Origin: Sphingomonadaceae bacterium
Lineage (GTDB): Bacteria > Pseudomonadota > Alphaproteobacteria > Sphingomonadales > Sphingomonadaceae
Reading direction: 5' to 3'
DNA: 64,000 nucleotides
Assembly (NCBI GenBank): GCA_947453945.1
Contig: CANGJB010000002.1
Location: forward strand, 62,001-126,000
The position numbers and the translations under genes are program-made. Under the pieces are notes generated by a model. The model searched no databases, was not told the DNA's origin, and saw nothing but the letters and a program-made list of their open reading frames with translations. This document shows, one piece after another, positions 7,626 through 16,135 of this stretch (its first letter is position 1; the number at the start of each line of letters is the position of its first letter).

Positions 7626-9106
7626 CCGACCGACCCCTCAAGCGAAATCCCCAGCAGCTTCTGCGCCTCGACGGCAAACTCCATCGGCAATTGCTGCAGC
7701 ACTTCGCGCGCAAAGCCGTTCACGATCAAAGCGATGGCGTCTTCCTGCGCCAGCCCGCGCTGCATCGCATAGAACAGCTGATCGTCCGAAATCTTGCTCG
7801 TCGTCGCCTCGTGCTCGATGGTCGCGCTCGGATTGCGCACTTCGATATAGGGCACCGTATGCGCGCCGCAGTCCGCGCCCAGCAGCAAGCTGTCGCACTG
7901 GGTGAAGTTGCGCACGCCCTCCGCCTGCGGGGCCACGCGCACGAGGCCGCGGTAGGTGTTGTTCGAATGCCCGGCGCTGATCCCCTTGCTGACGATGGTC
8001 GAACGGGTGTTCTTGCCGTTGTGGATCATCTTGGTGCCGGTATCGGCCTGCTGGTGGTTGTTGGTCACCGCCACCGAATAGAACTCGCCGACCGAGCCTT
8101 CGCCGTTGAGCACGCAGCTGGGATACTTCCACGTCACCGCAGACCCGGTTTCCACCTGCGTCCACGAAACCTTGCTCCGCGCGCCCTGGCACAGGGCGCG
8201 CTTGGTCACGAAGTTGTAGATCCCGCCCTTGCCCTCGGCATCGCCGGGATACCAATTCTGCACCGTGGAATACTTGATCTCGGCATCGTCGAGCGCGACG
8301 AGTTCGACCACGGCGGCGTGAAGCTGGTTCTCGTCGCGCTGCGGGGCGGTGCAGCCCTCAAGGTACGAGACATAGGCCCCCTTGTCGGCCACGATCAGCG
8401 TGCGTTCGAACTGGCCGGTATTCTCCGCATTGATTCGGAAATAGGTCGAGAGCTCCATCGGGCAGCGCACGCCCTCCGGGATGTAGACAAAGGTGCCGTC
8501 CGAAAAGACCGCGCAATTCAGCGCTGAAAAGTAGTTGTCGTGCATCGGCACGACCTTCCCCAGCCACTTGCGCACCATATCCGGGTATTCGCGAATCGCT
8601 TCGCTGATCGAGCGGAAGATGACGCCCGCCGCTTCCAGCTCCTTGCGGAACGTCGTCGCCACCGAAACGCTGTCGAACACCGCATCGACCGCGACCTTGC
8701 GCGCGCCTTCAACGCCGGCGAGCACTTTCTGCTCCTCCAGCGGAATGCCGAGCTTCTCGTAGATCCGCAGGATTTCGGGATCGACTTCGTCCAGGCTGCC
8801 AAGCTTGGGCTTGGCCTTGGGCGCCGCCCAGTAATAAGCTGCCTGATAATCGATCGGCGGGATGGAAAGCTTGGCCCAGTCGGGCGTCTCCATGGTCAGC
8901 CAGTGGCGATAGGCCTTGAGCCGCCACTCCAGCATCCACTCCGGCTCGTCCTTCTTGGCCGAGATATAGCGCACCGTGTCTTCGGACAGACCCTTGGGGC
9001 CATATTCCTGCTCGATATCGGAAGACCAGCCGTGCTCGTAATCCGCAGCGCGGGCCGCCGCCTCTCGCGCGGCGAGGTCCTTGATCTCCACTTCGCCGTC
9101 ACTCAT
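7622..9106 (-). CDS. sufB: SufB, Fe-S scaffold core subunit
   Basis: 494 residues, the normal SufB length. Family segments include [20 protein letters not shown] and [16 protein letters not shown] at the N-terminus, [17 protein letters not shown] in the middle and [16 protein letters not shown] near the C-terminus. SufB is the site of nascent cluster assembly and accepts sulfur from SufS. The frame is open further upstream, but ATG 9106 ([11 protein letters not shown]) is preferred because it overlaps the regulator stop as ATGA and matches the usual N-terminus. Confidence 0.97.
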   Translation of the reverse strand: MSDGEVEIKDLAAREAAARAADYEHGWSSDIEQEYGPKGLSEDTVRYISAKKDEPEWMLEWRLKAYRHWLTMETPDWAKLSIPPIDYQAAYYWAAPKAKPKLGSLDEVDPEILRIYEKLGIPLEEQKVLAGVEGARKVAVDAVFDSVSVATTFRKELEAAGVIFRSISEAIREYPDMVRKWLGKVVPMHDNYFSALNCAVFSDGTFVYIPEGVRCPMELSTYFRINAENTGQFERTLIVADKGAYVSYLEGCTAPQRDENQLHAAVVELVALDDAEIKYSTVQNWYPGDAEGKGGIYNFVTKRALCQGARSKVSWTQVETGSAVTWKYPSCVLNGEGSVGEFYSVAVTNNHQQADTGTKMIHNGKNTRSTIVSKGISAGHSNNTYRGLVRVAPQAEGVRNFTQCDSLLLGADCGAHTVPYIEVRNPSATIEHEATTSKISDDQLFYAMQRGLAQEDAIALIVNGFAREVLQQLPMEFAVEAQKLLGISLEGSVG

Positions 9107-9552
9107 GCCGTCATCTCCGGTGTCGCAACCGGCGCCGGGCGCGAAAACTGCGTCAGCGGCACACCTGCCAGCGCCCCGCGCAGCGCGGCGTCGACCATCG
9201 GCCAATGCGGACGCACGGTGCAATCGGCTTCCAGCGTGCAATCGTGGCGGCCATGCAGGCTGCATGGCGCCATAGCGATCGGGCCTTCCACCGCCTCGAC
9301 AATATCTGCCAGCGAGATCGCCGCCGCCGGCCGCGCCAGCTTGAGCCCGCCGCCCAGCCCGCGCACCGATTTGAGCAGCCCGGCAGCCGAAAGCTTGCTC
9401 ACCAGCTTCTGCACCGTGGGCACCGGCAGACCGGTCTCGTCAGCCAGCTGCTGCGCCGAAACCCGCGCCTCGCCCGCGCCGTGGCGCCCGCAATGGCGCG
9501 CGGCGGCGGTCATCGTCACCACGGCATAGTCGGCCATGCTTGAAAGTCGCAT
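9103..9552 (-). CDS. Rrf2-family SUF operon regulator (IscR/SufR-like)
   Basis: 149 residues. Residues 1-70 form an Rrf2 winged helix ([14 protein letters not shown]...[13 protein letters not shown]). The C-terminal half carries three cysteines in [15 protein letters not shown], the Fe-S ligand arrangement of IscR-type sensors, so it probably represses or activates suf according to cluster status. It corresponds to the SUF-linked Rrf2 regulators of proteobacteria. I start at ATG 9552; the frame extends upstream but that part lacks family similarity. It is the first cistron of the operon, with a stop overlapping sufB. An inverted repeat 23 bases upstream of the start is the likely autoregulatory site. 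Confidence 0.92.
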   Translation of the reverse strand: MRLSSMADYAVVTMTAAARHCGRHGAGEARVSAQQLADETGLPVPTVQKLVSKLSAAGLLKSVRGLGGGLKLARPAAAISLADIVEAVEGPIAMAPCSLHGRHDCTLEADCTVRPHWPMVDAALRGALAGVPLTQFSRPAPVATPEMTA

Positions 9553-9574
9553 CGCGGCACTTTCCGAAAAAAGG

Positions 9575-9595
9575 AGTCCGAAGCAAAATCGGACT
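9575..9595 (-). promoter_or_regulatory. Candidate operator of the suf regulator
   Basis: A perfect inverted repeat AGTCCGA-N7-TCGGACT lies 23 bases upstream of the Rrf2-regulator start, flanked by an A/T-rich stretch on the gene side. Rrf2 proteins bind dyads of about this size. The sequence does not match the enterobacterial IscR type 1 consensus, so assignment to this regulator is based on position alone. It could also form a leader hairpin. Confidence 0.5.
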
Positions 9596-9746
9596 GATCT
9601 GTTCCGGTTACCTAGGCGCGCCCGTGCGCGAGTGCAAGGCGCCGCGTGCACGCGGCCTTGAAGGCAAAAAGCTTAAGAGCAACGGGGCAACTTCGCCGGG
9701 CGCCCGCATCCGCCGGGTGCCCAACAACCAGCATGGTTCAGCGAAC

Positions 9747-9780
9747 AAAAAAAAGGCGGCCGTGCCAGGGCACAGCCGCC
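9747..9780 (-). terminator. Rho-independent terminator on the minus strand
   Basis: Read on the minus strand, GGCGGCTGTGCC and GGCACGGCCGCC form a stem with one A-C mismatch and a tiny loop, followed directly by eight T residues. This is a textbook intrinsic terminator. No annotated gene reads into it: the nearest plus-strand gene, pyrD, points away. It therefore implies a short minus-strand transcript beginning between about 9800 and 9935. Confidence 0.75.
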
Positions 9781-9900
9781 ATTTAGTCGAGAACTCGCAT
9801 ACATTGCTGCAACGAGCTCTTCGGGTCGCAAGAGTGTGGTACGTTACGATTCGGCCTTTGAATTGTACGGATTCGACAAAATCGGTGGCGCCTGTGCAAC
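9781..9900 (-). ncRNA. Candidate small RNA or micro-peptide transcript (suf-pyrD gap)
   Basis: Inferred from a strong minus-strand terminator at 9747-9780 and a CtrA box at 9920-9935, with no credible long gene between them. The sequence can form a CTCTT/AAGAG hairpin (plus-strand AAGAG and CTCTT near 9811-9833) and contains two GANTC methylation sites at 9848 and 9870. One frame stops (TAA, 9783-9785) directly before the terminator after a short, unrecognised reading frame, so a micro-peptide cannot be excluded. The 5' end is a guess. Confidence 0.35.
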
Positions 9901-9919
9901 AGACGCACGAATTCAATGC

Positions 9920-9935
9920 TTAACTGGGAGTTAAC
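9920..9935. promoter_or_regulatory. Perfect CtrA box (TTAA-N7-TTAAC)
   Basis: TTAA-CTGGGAG-TTAAC matches the full Caulobacter CtrA consensus with no mismatch. It is about 95 bases upstream of the pyrD start on the plus strand, and about 140 bases upstream of the minus-strand terminator in the other direction. A ctrA gene is present in this window. Either pyrD or a minus-strand small transcript could be the target. Confidence 0.6.
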
Positions 9936-10028
9936 CGACAAATTGGTTACAATTGCCACTTGGCCTGCTTCGCGTGGGCGGCAATAGAACGCTCAACCCG
10001 TGACCGGGCCTGAGGAAAATTCCCAAGC

Positions 10029-11060
10029 ATGCTCTATTCCATTTGCCGTCCCTTGCTGTTTCGCCTTCCCGCCGAGTCTGCCCACCGTCTGACCATCGCC
10101 GCTCTGGCCGCCCTGCCGCGTGCCGGCGGCGCTGCGCCCCAACCGCTGCTGTGCCAGCGAGTCGCGGGCCTGGTGTTCCCCAATCCGGTTGGCATTGCCG
10201 CCGGGTTCGACAAGAACGGCGAAGTGCCCGATGCGCTGCTCGGCCTGGGCTTTGGCTTTGTCGAGGCGGGCACTGTCACCCCGCGCCCGCAGGAGGGCAA
10301 TCCGAAGCCGCGCCTCTTCCGGCTGGTTGAAGACAACGCGGTAATCAACCGCATGGGCTTCAACAACGCGGGGGCGGCAGTCGTCGCGGCCCGGCTCGCC
10401 GCGCGGCAGAACCGGCCCGGTGTCGTCGGCGCCAATATCGGGGCCAACAAGGATTCGGCAGATCGCATTGCCGATTACGCGACGATGACCCGAATCATGG
10501 CACCGCTTGCCAGCTACCTCACGGTCAATATCAGTTCGCCCAACACCCCGGGCCTGCGCGCGCTGCAGGATCCCGCCGCGCTCGCCGATCTGCTCGATGC
10601 GGTGATCGAGGCGCGCGGACAGCTTCCCACGCGCCTGTTCCTCAAGCTCGCGCCCGATCTCACCGCCACCGATATCGATGCGATCTGCAAGATCGCGCTC
10701 GACAAGCGGCTTGATGCGCTGATCATCACCAACACCACAATCAGCCGCCCGCCATTGCGCTCAGCGCTCGCCAGCGAGGCCGGCGGGCTTTCGGGCGAGC
10801 CGCTGCGCAGCCTCGCCTTGCAAGTCCTGCGGGATTTCCGCTCGGCCACGGGCGGCGCGATTCCCCTGATCGGCGTGGGCGGCATGGCCAGCGTCGATGA
10901 TGCCTGGGCCCGCATCCGCGCCGGGGCCAGCCTGATCCAGATCTACAGCGCGCTGGTCTATGAAGGGCCGGGTCTGGTGCGGCGAATCGTCAACGGCCTG
11001 GCAGAACGCGTGCGCGCCGAAGGCATGAGCAGCATTGCCGAGGCGGTCGGCAGCGAATAA
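10029..11060 (+). CDS. pyrD: Dihydroorotate dehydrogenase (quinone), class 2
   Basis: 343 residues. PyrD oxidises dihydroorotate to orotate in pyrimidine synthesis, passing electrons to quinone at the inner membrane. The N-terminal ~40 residues form the membrane-docking helices of class 2 enzymes (MLYSICRPLLFRLPAESAHR). The FMN and substrate motifs are present: AAGFDKNGEVPDALL, NISSPNTPGLRALQ with the catalytic serine, NTTISRP and IGVGGMAS. The upstream gap contains a perfect CtrA box. The ggt gene follows after 9 bp, so the two may be co-transcribed. Confidence 0.96.
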   Translation: MLYSICRPLLFRLPAESAHRLTIAALAALPRAGGAAPQPLLCQRVAGLVFPNPVGIAAGFDKNGEVPDALLGLGFGFVEAGTVTPRPQEGNPKPRLFRLVEDNAVINRMGFNNAGAAVVAARLAARQNRPGVVGANIGANKDSADRIADYATMTRIMAPLASYLTVNISSPNTPGLRALQDPAALADLLDAVIEARGQLPTRLFLKLAPDLTATDIDAICKIALDKRLDALIITNTTISRPPLRSALASEAGGLSGEPLRSLALQVLRDFRSATGGAIPLIGVGGMASVDDAWARIRAGASLIQIYSALVYEGPGLVRRIVNGLAERVRAEGMSSIAEAVGSE

Positions 11061-11069
11061 CGCTGCTTC

Positions 11070-12827
11070 ATGTCTTTCCGCTTCGTCCGCTCGCTTGCGC
11101 CCGCCGCGCTGTTTGTTCTGGCTCAGGCCTGTGCGCCGCTGCCCAATGCGGCCCGGCCCGCCACCGCGCTCGCACCCAGCCCGCCGCTTGCGTCGGAGGA
11201 TCCGGGCATCGTCACCGCTGCCGATCCCCGCGCCGCGGCGGCAGGCGCGGAAATGCTGCGCCTCGGCGGATCGGCCACTGATGCCGCGATCGCCACGATG
11301 CTGGCGCTCACGGTGGTGGAGCCGCAAAGTTCTGGGATCGGCGGCGGCGGCTTCCTCATCACTGCCGATGCGGCTGGCACTGTCGAAAGCATCGACGGGC
11401 GCGAGAAGGCGCCTGCCGCCGCCACGCCGGACTGGTTCAAGGTCGATGGCAAAGTTCTGAGCCACAGCGATGCGGTGCCCGGTGGGCGCAGCGTCGGCGT
11501 GCCGGGCAACTTGCGCCTCGCCGCCCTGGCCCATGCGCGCCATGGCAAGCTGCCGTGGCGCGTGCTGTTCGGCCCAGCGATCCGCCTTGCGGGCGATGGC
11601 TTCGTGATCACGCCGCGCCTTGCCAGCACACTGGCCATGGCGCCCGATATCGCCGGGCTCGATCCCGCCGGCCGCGCGCTGTTCTTCGGTGCGGATGGCG
11701 CCCCGCTCCCGGCCGGAACCGTGGTGCGCAACACCGCGCTCGCGGCCACGTTCGCGAAAGTCGCCGCACGGGGCGCAGACAGCTTCTATCTGGGCGACAA
11801 TGCCAAAGCGATTGCCGCCAAAGTCGGCACAAGCCCGCGCAACCCCGCGCCGATGTCCACCGCCGATCTCGCCGCCTACAAGGCGATGCCGCGCGATCCG
11901 GTCTGCGCCCGCTACCGCGTCTGGCGCGTGTGCAGCATGGGCCCGCCGTCAGCCGGCGGCGTCACCGTACTGCAGACGCTCGGGATGCTCGAACGCTTCG
12001 ACCTCAAGACGATGGGCCCCGTCTCGCCCACCGCATGGCACCTCATTGCCGAAGCCGAGCGCCTCGCCTTTGCCGACCGTGACACCTGGCTTGCTGATCC
12101 CGATCTCGTCCCCGTGCCCACGGCGGGCCTGATCGATCCGGCCTATGTCGCCGCGCGCTCCGCCCTGATCTCGGACAAGGCTACCATGGCCAGCGCCGCC
12201 CCCGGCACGCCCGCCGGTGCCGACGCGCGCTTTGCCATGGCCGGGCCGATCCCCGAGAACGGCACGACTCATTTCGCCGCGGTCGACCGTTGGGGCAACG
12301 CGGCCAGCTACACCTCGACCGTGGAAAGCGCGTTTGGCTCCGGCCTCATGGTCGGCGGCTACTACCTCAACAACGAGCTGACCGATTTCAACCTCGATCC
12401 GGACCGTAATGGCAAGCCCACGGCCAACCGCGTCGAAGGCGGCAAGCGCCCGCGCAGTTCGATGAGCCCGGTGGTGGTCTACGGCCCCGACGGCCACTTG
12501 CGCCTGATCGTAGGCGCAGCGGGCGGCTTCACCATTCCGCCGCAGGTGATCCGCGTGATCATCGGCACGCTCGACTGGAACCTCTCCGCGCGCGATGCCA
12601 TCGCACAGGGCATCGCCATGCCGGCCCCCGGCGCGCTGGCGGTCGAGGCGGGCACGCCGCTCGCCGCCATGGTCCCCGCGCTCGAGGCTCTCGGCCATCC
12701 CAAAGTCGTCGCGGTGCCGATGCGCCTCAAGGCCAATGCGATCGAATGGGTCCCCGGAACAGGCGGCAAGAGCCACTGGGTGGGCGCCGCCGATCCGCGC
12801 AGCGAAGGCGCCACTGCCTCGCCCTGA
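11070..12827 (+). CDS. ggt: Gamma-glutamyltransferase / glutathione hydrolase
   Basis: 585 residues, made as a precursor that cleaves itself into two subunits. The N-terminus is a signal sequence ending in LAQAC, a plausible lipobox, so the enzyme may be a periplasmic lipoprotein. The autoprocessing and nucleophile threonine lies in ENGTTHFAAVDRWGN (near residue 395), and GGKRPRSSMSPVVV matches the conserved active-site segment. It degrades glutathione and gamma-glutamyl compounds. It lies 9 bp after pyrD and is followed by a 106-bp gap in which I see no clear terminator. Confidence 0.95.
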   Translation: MSFRFVRSLAPAALFVLAQACAPLPNAARPATALAPSPPLASEDPGIVTAADPRAAAAGAEMLRLGGSATDAAIATMLALTVVEPQSSGIGGGGFLITADAAGTVESIDGREKAPAAATPDWFKVDGKVLSHSDAVPGGRSVGVPGNLRLAALAHARHGKLPWRVLFGPAIRLAGDGFVITPRLASTLAMAPDIAGLDPAGRALFFGADGAPLPAGTVVRNTALAATFAKVAARGADSFYLGDNAKAIAAKVGTSPRNPAPMSTADLAAYKAMPRDPVCARYRVWRVCSMGPPSAGGVTVLQTLGMLERFDLKTMGPVSPTAWHLIAEAERLAFADRDTWLADPDLVPVPTAGLIDPAYVAARSALISDKATMASAAPGTPAGADARFAMAGPIPENGTTHFAAVDRWGNAASYTSTVESAFGSGLMVGGYYLNNELTDFNLDPDRNGKPTANRVEGGKRPRSSMSPVVVYGPDGHLRLIVGAAGGFTIPPQVIRVIIGTLDWNLSARDAIAQGIAMPAPGALAVEAGTPLAAMVPALEALGHPKVVAVPMRLKANAIEWVPGTGGKSHWVGAADPRSEGATASP

Positions 12828-12933
12828 GGCTCTTTCCACAGCCCTGCTTGCCCTTCCCCTACGGCACCCCTAGTTTCGTGCACAAACAGAAGGCCTGCTT
12901 GCCGAGCCCTTCGGGTCAGAGGATCATTGCACC

Positions 12934-14775
12934 GTGCAGCTTGCCGATTTTGCGTCCTATCCCAATCTCGTCGCCATGTTCCTTGATCGCGCGGAGTTCT
13001 TCGGAGACCGCCCCTTCCTCTGGGCCAAGCGCGGTGGCACTTGGGCCTCGCAAAGCTGGCGCGAGGCGGCCGATCAGGTCTCCCTGCTCGCCGAAGCCCT
13101 GCGCGGCCTTGGCCTTGATCCGGGCGACAGGGTCGTGCTTGTTTCGGAAAACCGCCCCGAATGGTGCATGGCCGATCTCGCAATCATGGCCGCCGGGCTC
13201 GTCACCGTGCCCGCCTATGTCACCAACACCGAACGCGACCATCTCCACGTGCTTGAAAACTCCGGTGCCCGCGCGGTCATCGTCTCCAACGCAAAGCTTG
13301 CCCAGCCGCTGCTGACGGCCTGCCTCAGCGCGCGCGGGGTCGAGCATATCATCGGCATCGAGCCGCTGCGCCGGATGCAGTCCGAACGCATCGCCTTTCA
13401 TGATTGGGCCGCGCTAACGAGCGGCGATGCCGCCCCGGCGCGCCTTTCGGTCTCCGCGCGCGTGGCGGCGATCAGCCGTGCCGAAACCGCCTGCATCATC
13501 TACACCAGCGGCACCGGCGGCGCCCCGCGCGGCGTGTGCCAGCACCACGGCGCGATCCTGTGCAATGTCGATGGCGCGGCGCATATCCTTGCCGAAGATC
13601 TCGGCTGGGATCCCACCGGCAAGGACACCGAAGTGTTCCTCTCGTTCCTGCCGCTGAGCCATGCCTATGAACACACCGGCGGCCAGTACCTGCCCATCGG
13701 TATGGGCGCGCAGATCTATTATGCCGAAGGGCTGGAAAAGCTCGCCAGCAATATCGAGGAGACGCGCCCCACGCTCATGGTCGTCGTCCCCCGCCTGTTC
13801 GAAGTGCTGCGCGCGCGCATCATGAAGCAGGTCGAAAAGCAGGGCCGCCTGCCCAACTACCTGATGGACCGCGCCCTCGCGATCGGCGCGCGCAAGGCGG
13901 AAGGCGGCCACAGGCTGCGCCGCCTGATCGATGCGCCGATGGATTTCTTCATCGAACGCACCCTGCGTCCCAAGATCCGCCAGCGCTTCGGCGGCCGGAT
14001 CAAGGCCATGGTCTCGGGCGGGGCGCCGCTCAATCCCGATGTCGGCCTGTTCTTCGATGCGATGGGCCTCACCATGCTGCAGGGCTATGGGCAGACCGAA
14101 TCCGGCCCGGTGATCAGCTGCAACCGGCCCAAGGTGGGCCTTGCGATGGATACCGTTGGCCCGCCGATGCGCGGGGTTGAGGTCAAGATCGCCGAGGACG
14201 GCGAAATCCTCGTGCGCGGCGAACTCGTGATGCACGGCTACTGGCGCAATGACGCGGAAACGCTGCGCGCCATTCCGCAGGACGGCCCGCAGGCCGGCTG
14301 GCTCCACACCGGCGATATCGGCCACTTCGATGCCAAGGGCCGCATCAAGATAACCGACCGCAAGAAGGATATGATCGTCAACGACAAGGGCGACAACGTC
14401 TCCCCCCAGCGGATCGAGGGGATGCTTACGCTTCAGCCCGAAATCGGCCAGGCCATGGTCTCGGGCGACAAGCGGCCCTACATCGTCGGCCTGATCGTCC
14501 CCGATGGCGAATGGGCGCTCGAATGGTCGCGCGCGCAGGGCGAAAAGTTCGACCTCGCCGCCCTGCAGGATCTCCCCGCTTTCCGCACCGCCGTCCGCGC
14601 GGCGGTGGACCGGGTGAACAAGGACCTCTCGGTGATCGAGAAGGTCCGCCAGTTCGCGTTTGCGGACGAGGCCTTCACCATCGACAACGAGGAAATGACC
14701 CCCTCGATGAAAATCCGCCGCCACAAGATCCGCGAACGCTACGGCGCGCGGATCGATGCCTTGTACAGGGGCTGA
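12934..14775 (+). CDS. AMP-dependent long-chain acyl-CoA synthetase (FadD15-like)
   Basis: 613 residues of the ANL superfamily. The ATP loop reads YTSGTGGAPRGV, slightly off the usual YTSGTTGxPKGV. GYGQTESGPVI, the TGDIGHFDAKGR hinge and ITDRKKDMIVNDKG are all present, with the C-terminal domain complete. The length and the helical insert around residues 280-340 match bacterial FadD15/long-chain synthetases that activate fatty acids in the cytosol. The start is GTG 12934 (VQLADFASYP). An SDR gene follows after 23 bp. The substrate chain length is inferred from family resemblance only. Confidence 0.88.
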   Translation: MQLADFASYPNLVAMFLDRAEFFGDRPFLWAKRGGTWASQSWREAADQVSLLAEALRGLGLDPGDRVVLVSENRPEWCMADLAIMAAGLVTVPAYVTNTERDHLHVLENSGARAVIVSNAKLAQPLLTACLSARGVEHIIGIEPLRRMQSERIAFHDWAALTSGDAAPARLSVSARVAAISRAETACIIYTSGTGGAPRGVCQHHGAILCNVDGAAHILAEDLGWDPTGKDTEVFLSFLPLSHAYEHTGGQYLPIGMGAQIYYAEGLEKLASNIEETRPTLMVVVPRLFEVLRARIMKQVEKQGRLPNYLMDRALAIGARKAEGGHRLRRLIDAPMDFFIERTLRPKIRQRFGGRIKAMVSGGAPLNPDVGLFFDAMGLTMLQGYGQTESGPVISCNRPKVGLAMDTVGPPMRGVEVKIAEDGEILVRGELVMHGYWRNDAETLRAIPQDGPQAGWLHTGDIGHFDAKGRIKITDRKKDMIVNDKGDNVSPQRIEGMLTLQPEIGQAMVSGDKRPYIVGLIVPDGEWALEWSRAQGEKFDLAALQDLPAFRTAVRAAVDRVNKDLSVIEKVRQFAFADEAFTIDNEEMTPSMKIRRHKIRERYGARIDALYRG

Positions 14776-14798
14776 GCCGCAGCCGAGGGAACCGCGCC

Positions 14799-15569
14799 AT
14801 GACCACCCCATCCACCCCCGGCGGCGAAAGCGCTGCCCTGATCGTAGGAGCCGGGCCGGGCATTTCGGCCAGCTGCGCGCGGCTCTTTGCCGAGAGCGGC
14901 CTTCGGGTGGCACTTGCCGCGCGCAACCCTGAAAAGCCCGAACTCAAGGCGCTCGAACAGTCGCACGGAACGACGACCTTTGCCTGCGATGCCGCCAATC
15001 CGTCAGACGTCGCCGCGCTGTTCAGCGATGTCACCGCGAAGCTCGGCCGCCCGGTGCTCGTGGTCCACAATATCGATGGCCGCACGGCAGACGCGTTCCA
15101 GAAGTCGGTGAACGAAGTTTCGCCCGATGCCGTTCTTGCCACACTGCAGAACGCGGCATTCAGCGCCTTTCTCGTCGGCCAGATGGCAGCAAAGGCGATG
15201 CTGGAAAACGCGCCCGGCCCCACCGGCGCAAAGGGCACATATATCATCACCAATGCCAGCGCGGCGCTGAAAGGCTTTGCCAAGGGCGCGGCCTTCGCGA
15301 TGGCATGCCACGCCAAGTCCGCGCTCGCGCAAAGCATGGCGCGCGAGCTTGGCCCGCAGGGCATCCATATCGTCAACGTGCCCATCGATTGCGCCATCGG
15401 CCGCCACCAGGAAGACGGCACGCGCAGGCACTGGCTGGCGGGCGAGACGGTCGACGACAATATGGCCGATCCGGACCGCATTGCCGAAACCTACCTCCAG
15501 CTCCACCGCCAGCACCGCTCGACCTGGACCAACGAGGTTGTGCTGCGGCCATGGACGGAGAAGTGGTAG
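14799..15569 (+). CDS. SDR-family protein lacking the catalytic tyrosine
   Basis: 256 residues with a Rossmann fold. The nucleotide loop is VGAGPGISASCA and the NAG-type strand reads VVHNIDG. The catalytic YxxxK motif is altered: the segment is AMACHAKSAL, so the lysine (residue 173) is kept but the tyrosine position four residues before it is Ala. The upstream Ser region reads ITNASAALKG. This suggests a non-standard reductase, or a binding protein that keeps the fold. ATG 14799 is the start; the open frame extends further into the synthetase gene but that part is not family-like. It lies 23 bp after the acyl-CoA synthetase, so a fatty-acid-related role is possible. Confidence 0.85.
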   Translation: MTTPSTPGGESAALIVGAGPGISASCARLFAESGLRVALAARNPEKPELKALEQSHGTTTFACDAANPSDVAALFSDVTAKLGRPVLVVHNIDGRTADAFQKSVNEVSPDAVLATLQNAAFSAFLVGQMAAKAMLENAPGPTGAKGTYIITNASAALKGFAKGAAFAMACHAKSALAQSMARELGPQGIHIVNVPIDCAIGRHQEDGTRRHWLAGETVDDNMADPDRIAETYLQLHRQHRSTWTNEVVLRPWTEKW

Positions 15570-15630
15570 GCGGCACTTCCGCTTCCACAAACCTTGCACA
15601 GCCAGCAGATCGCATTACCGTTGCGTGCCG

Positions 15631-16125
15631 ATGCTGCCCAATTCCTTCCGCTCCCGTCTCCGCGCGTTCCGCGAAATGCGCGGCGATCCGCCCGATCCAA
15701 GTTTCATTGCCGATCTCGAGTTCCTCGAGAACCGCGATCTCGATCTCTCGGTGCGGCTGGGCGCGATGCTCGGCTTCAACGCGCTGATGATCACCATCGG
15801 CACGCATCCGATCTCGGCCAGCCCAGGCGCGCCGCTTTCAGTCGATGCCGCCACCCAGCCCTTGCTCGTGATCGCCAGCCTGATCGGCCTCGCGCCGCTG
15901 ATCGTCTCCTGCGCGTTGGCGCTGCGTGCCATGCTGCTGGGTGAGGAATTCGATGCCGAAGGGCTGGAAGGCGATGCCGCGCTGCGCCAGCGCCTGTTCG
16001 CCAGCTTCGTTCACTCCATTGATGCGCAGGCCCGGCACCTTCGCCTTTCGATCCGCTGGACCATCGCCGGCGGCGCGCTCACGTTGCTGGTCTGGGCCGC
16101 GATCCTGATCGAGAAGATGGTCTGA
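15631..16125 (+). CDS. Hypothetical membrane protein with three predicted helices
   Basis: 164 residues. A basic and acidic N-terminus (SRLRAFREMRGDPPDPSF) precedes hydrophobic segments at about residues 45-60, 75-100 and 140-160. I do not recognise the family. An in-frame GTG six bases upstream is an alternative start. A mutated fragment of a paralogue of this gene, covering LFASFxHSIxxQARxL, lies about 1.6 kb downstream at 17619-17667. The gene is followed 10 bp later by a convergent gene. Confidence 0.7.
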   Translation: MLPNSFRSRLRAFREMRGDPPDPSFIADLEFLENRDLDLSVRLGAMLGFNALMITIGTHPISASPGAPLSVDAATQPLLVIASLIGLAPLIVSCALALRAMLLGEEFDAEGLEGDAALRQRLFASFVHSIDAQARHLRLSIRWTIAGGALTLLVWAAILIEKMV

Positions 16126-16135
16126 CCGGCGCAGC

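Noticed and set aside
9608-9916. A 102-codon minus-strand frame in the suf-pyrD gap
   Set aside because: It runs straight through a strong intrinsic terminator and looks like no known protein; a shorter RNA is more plausible.
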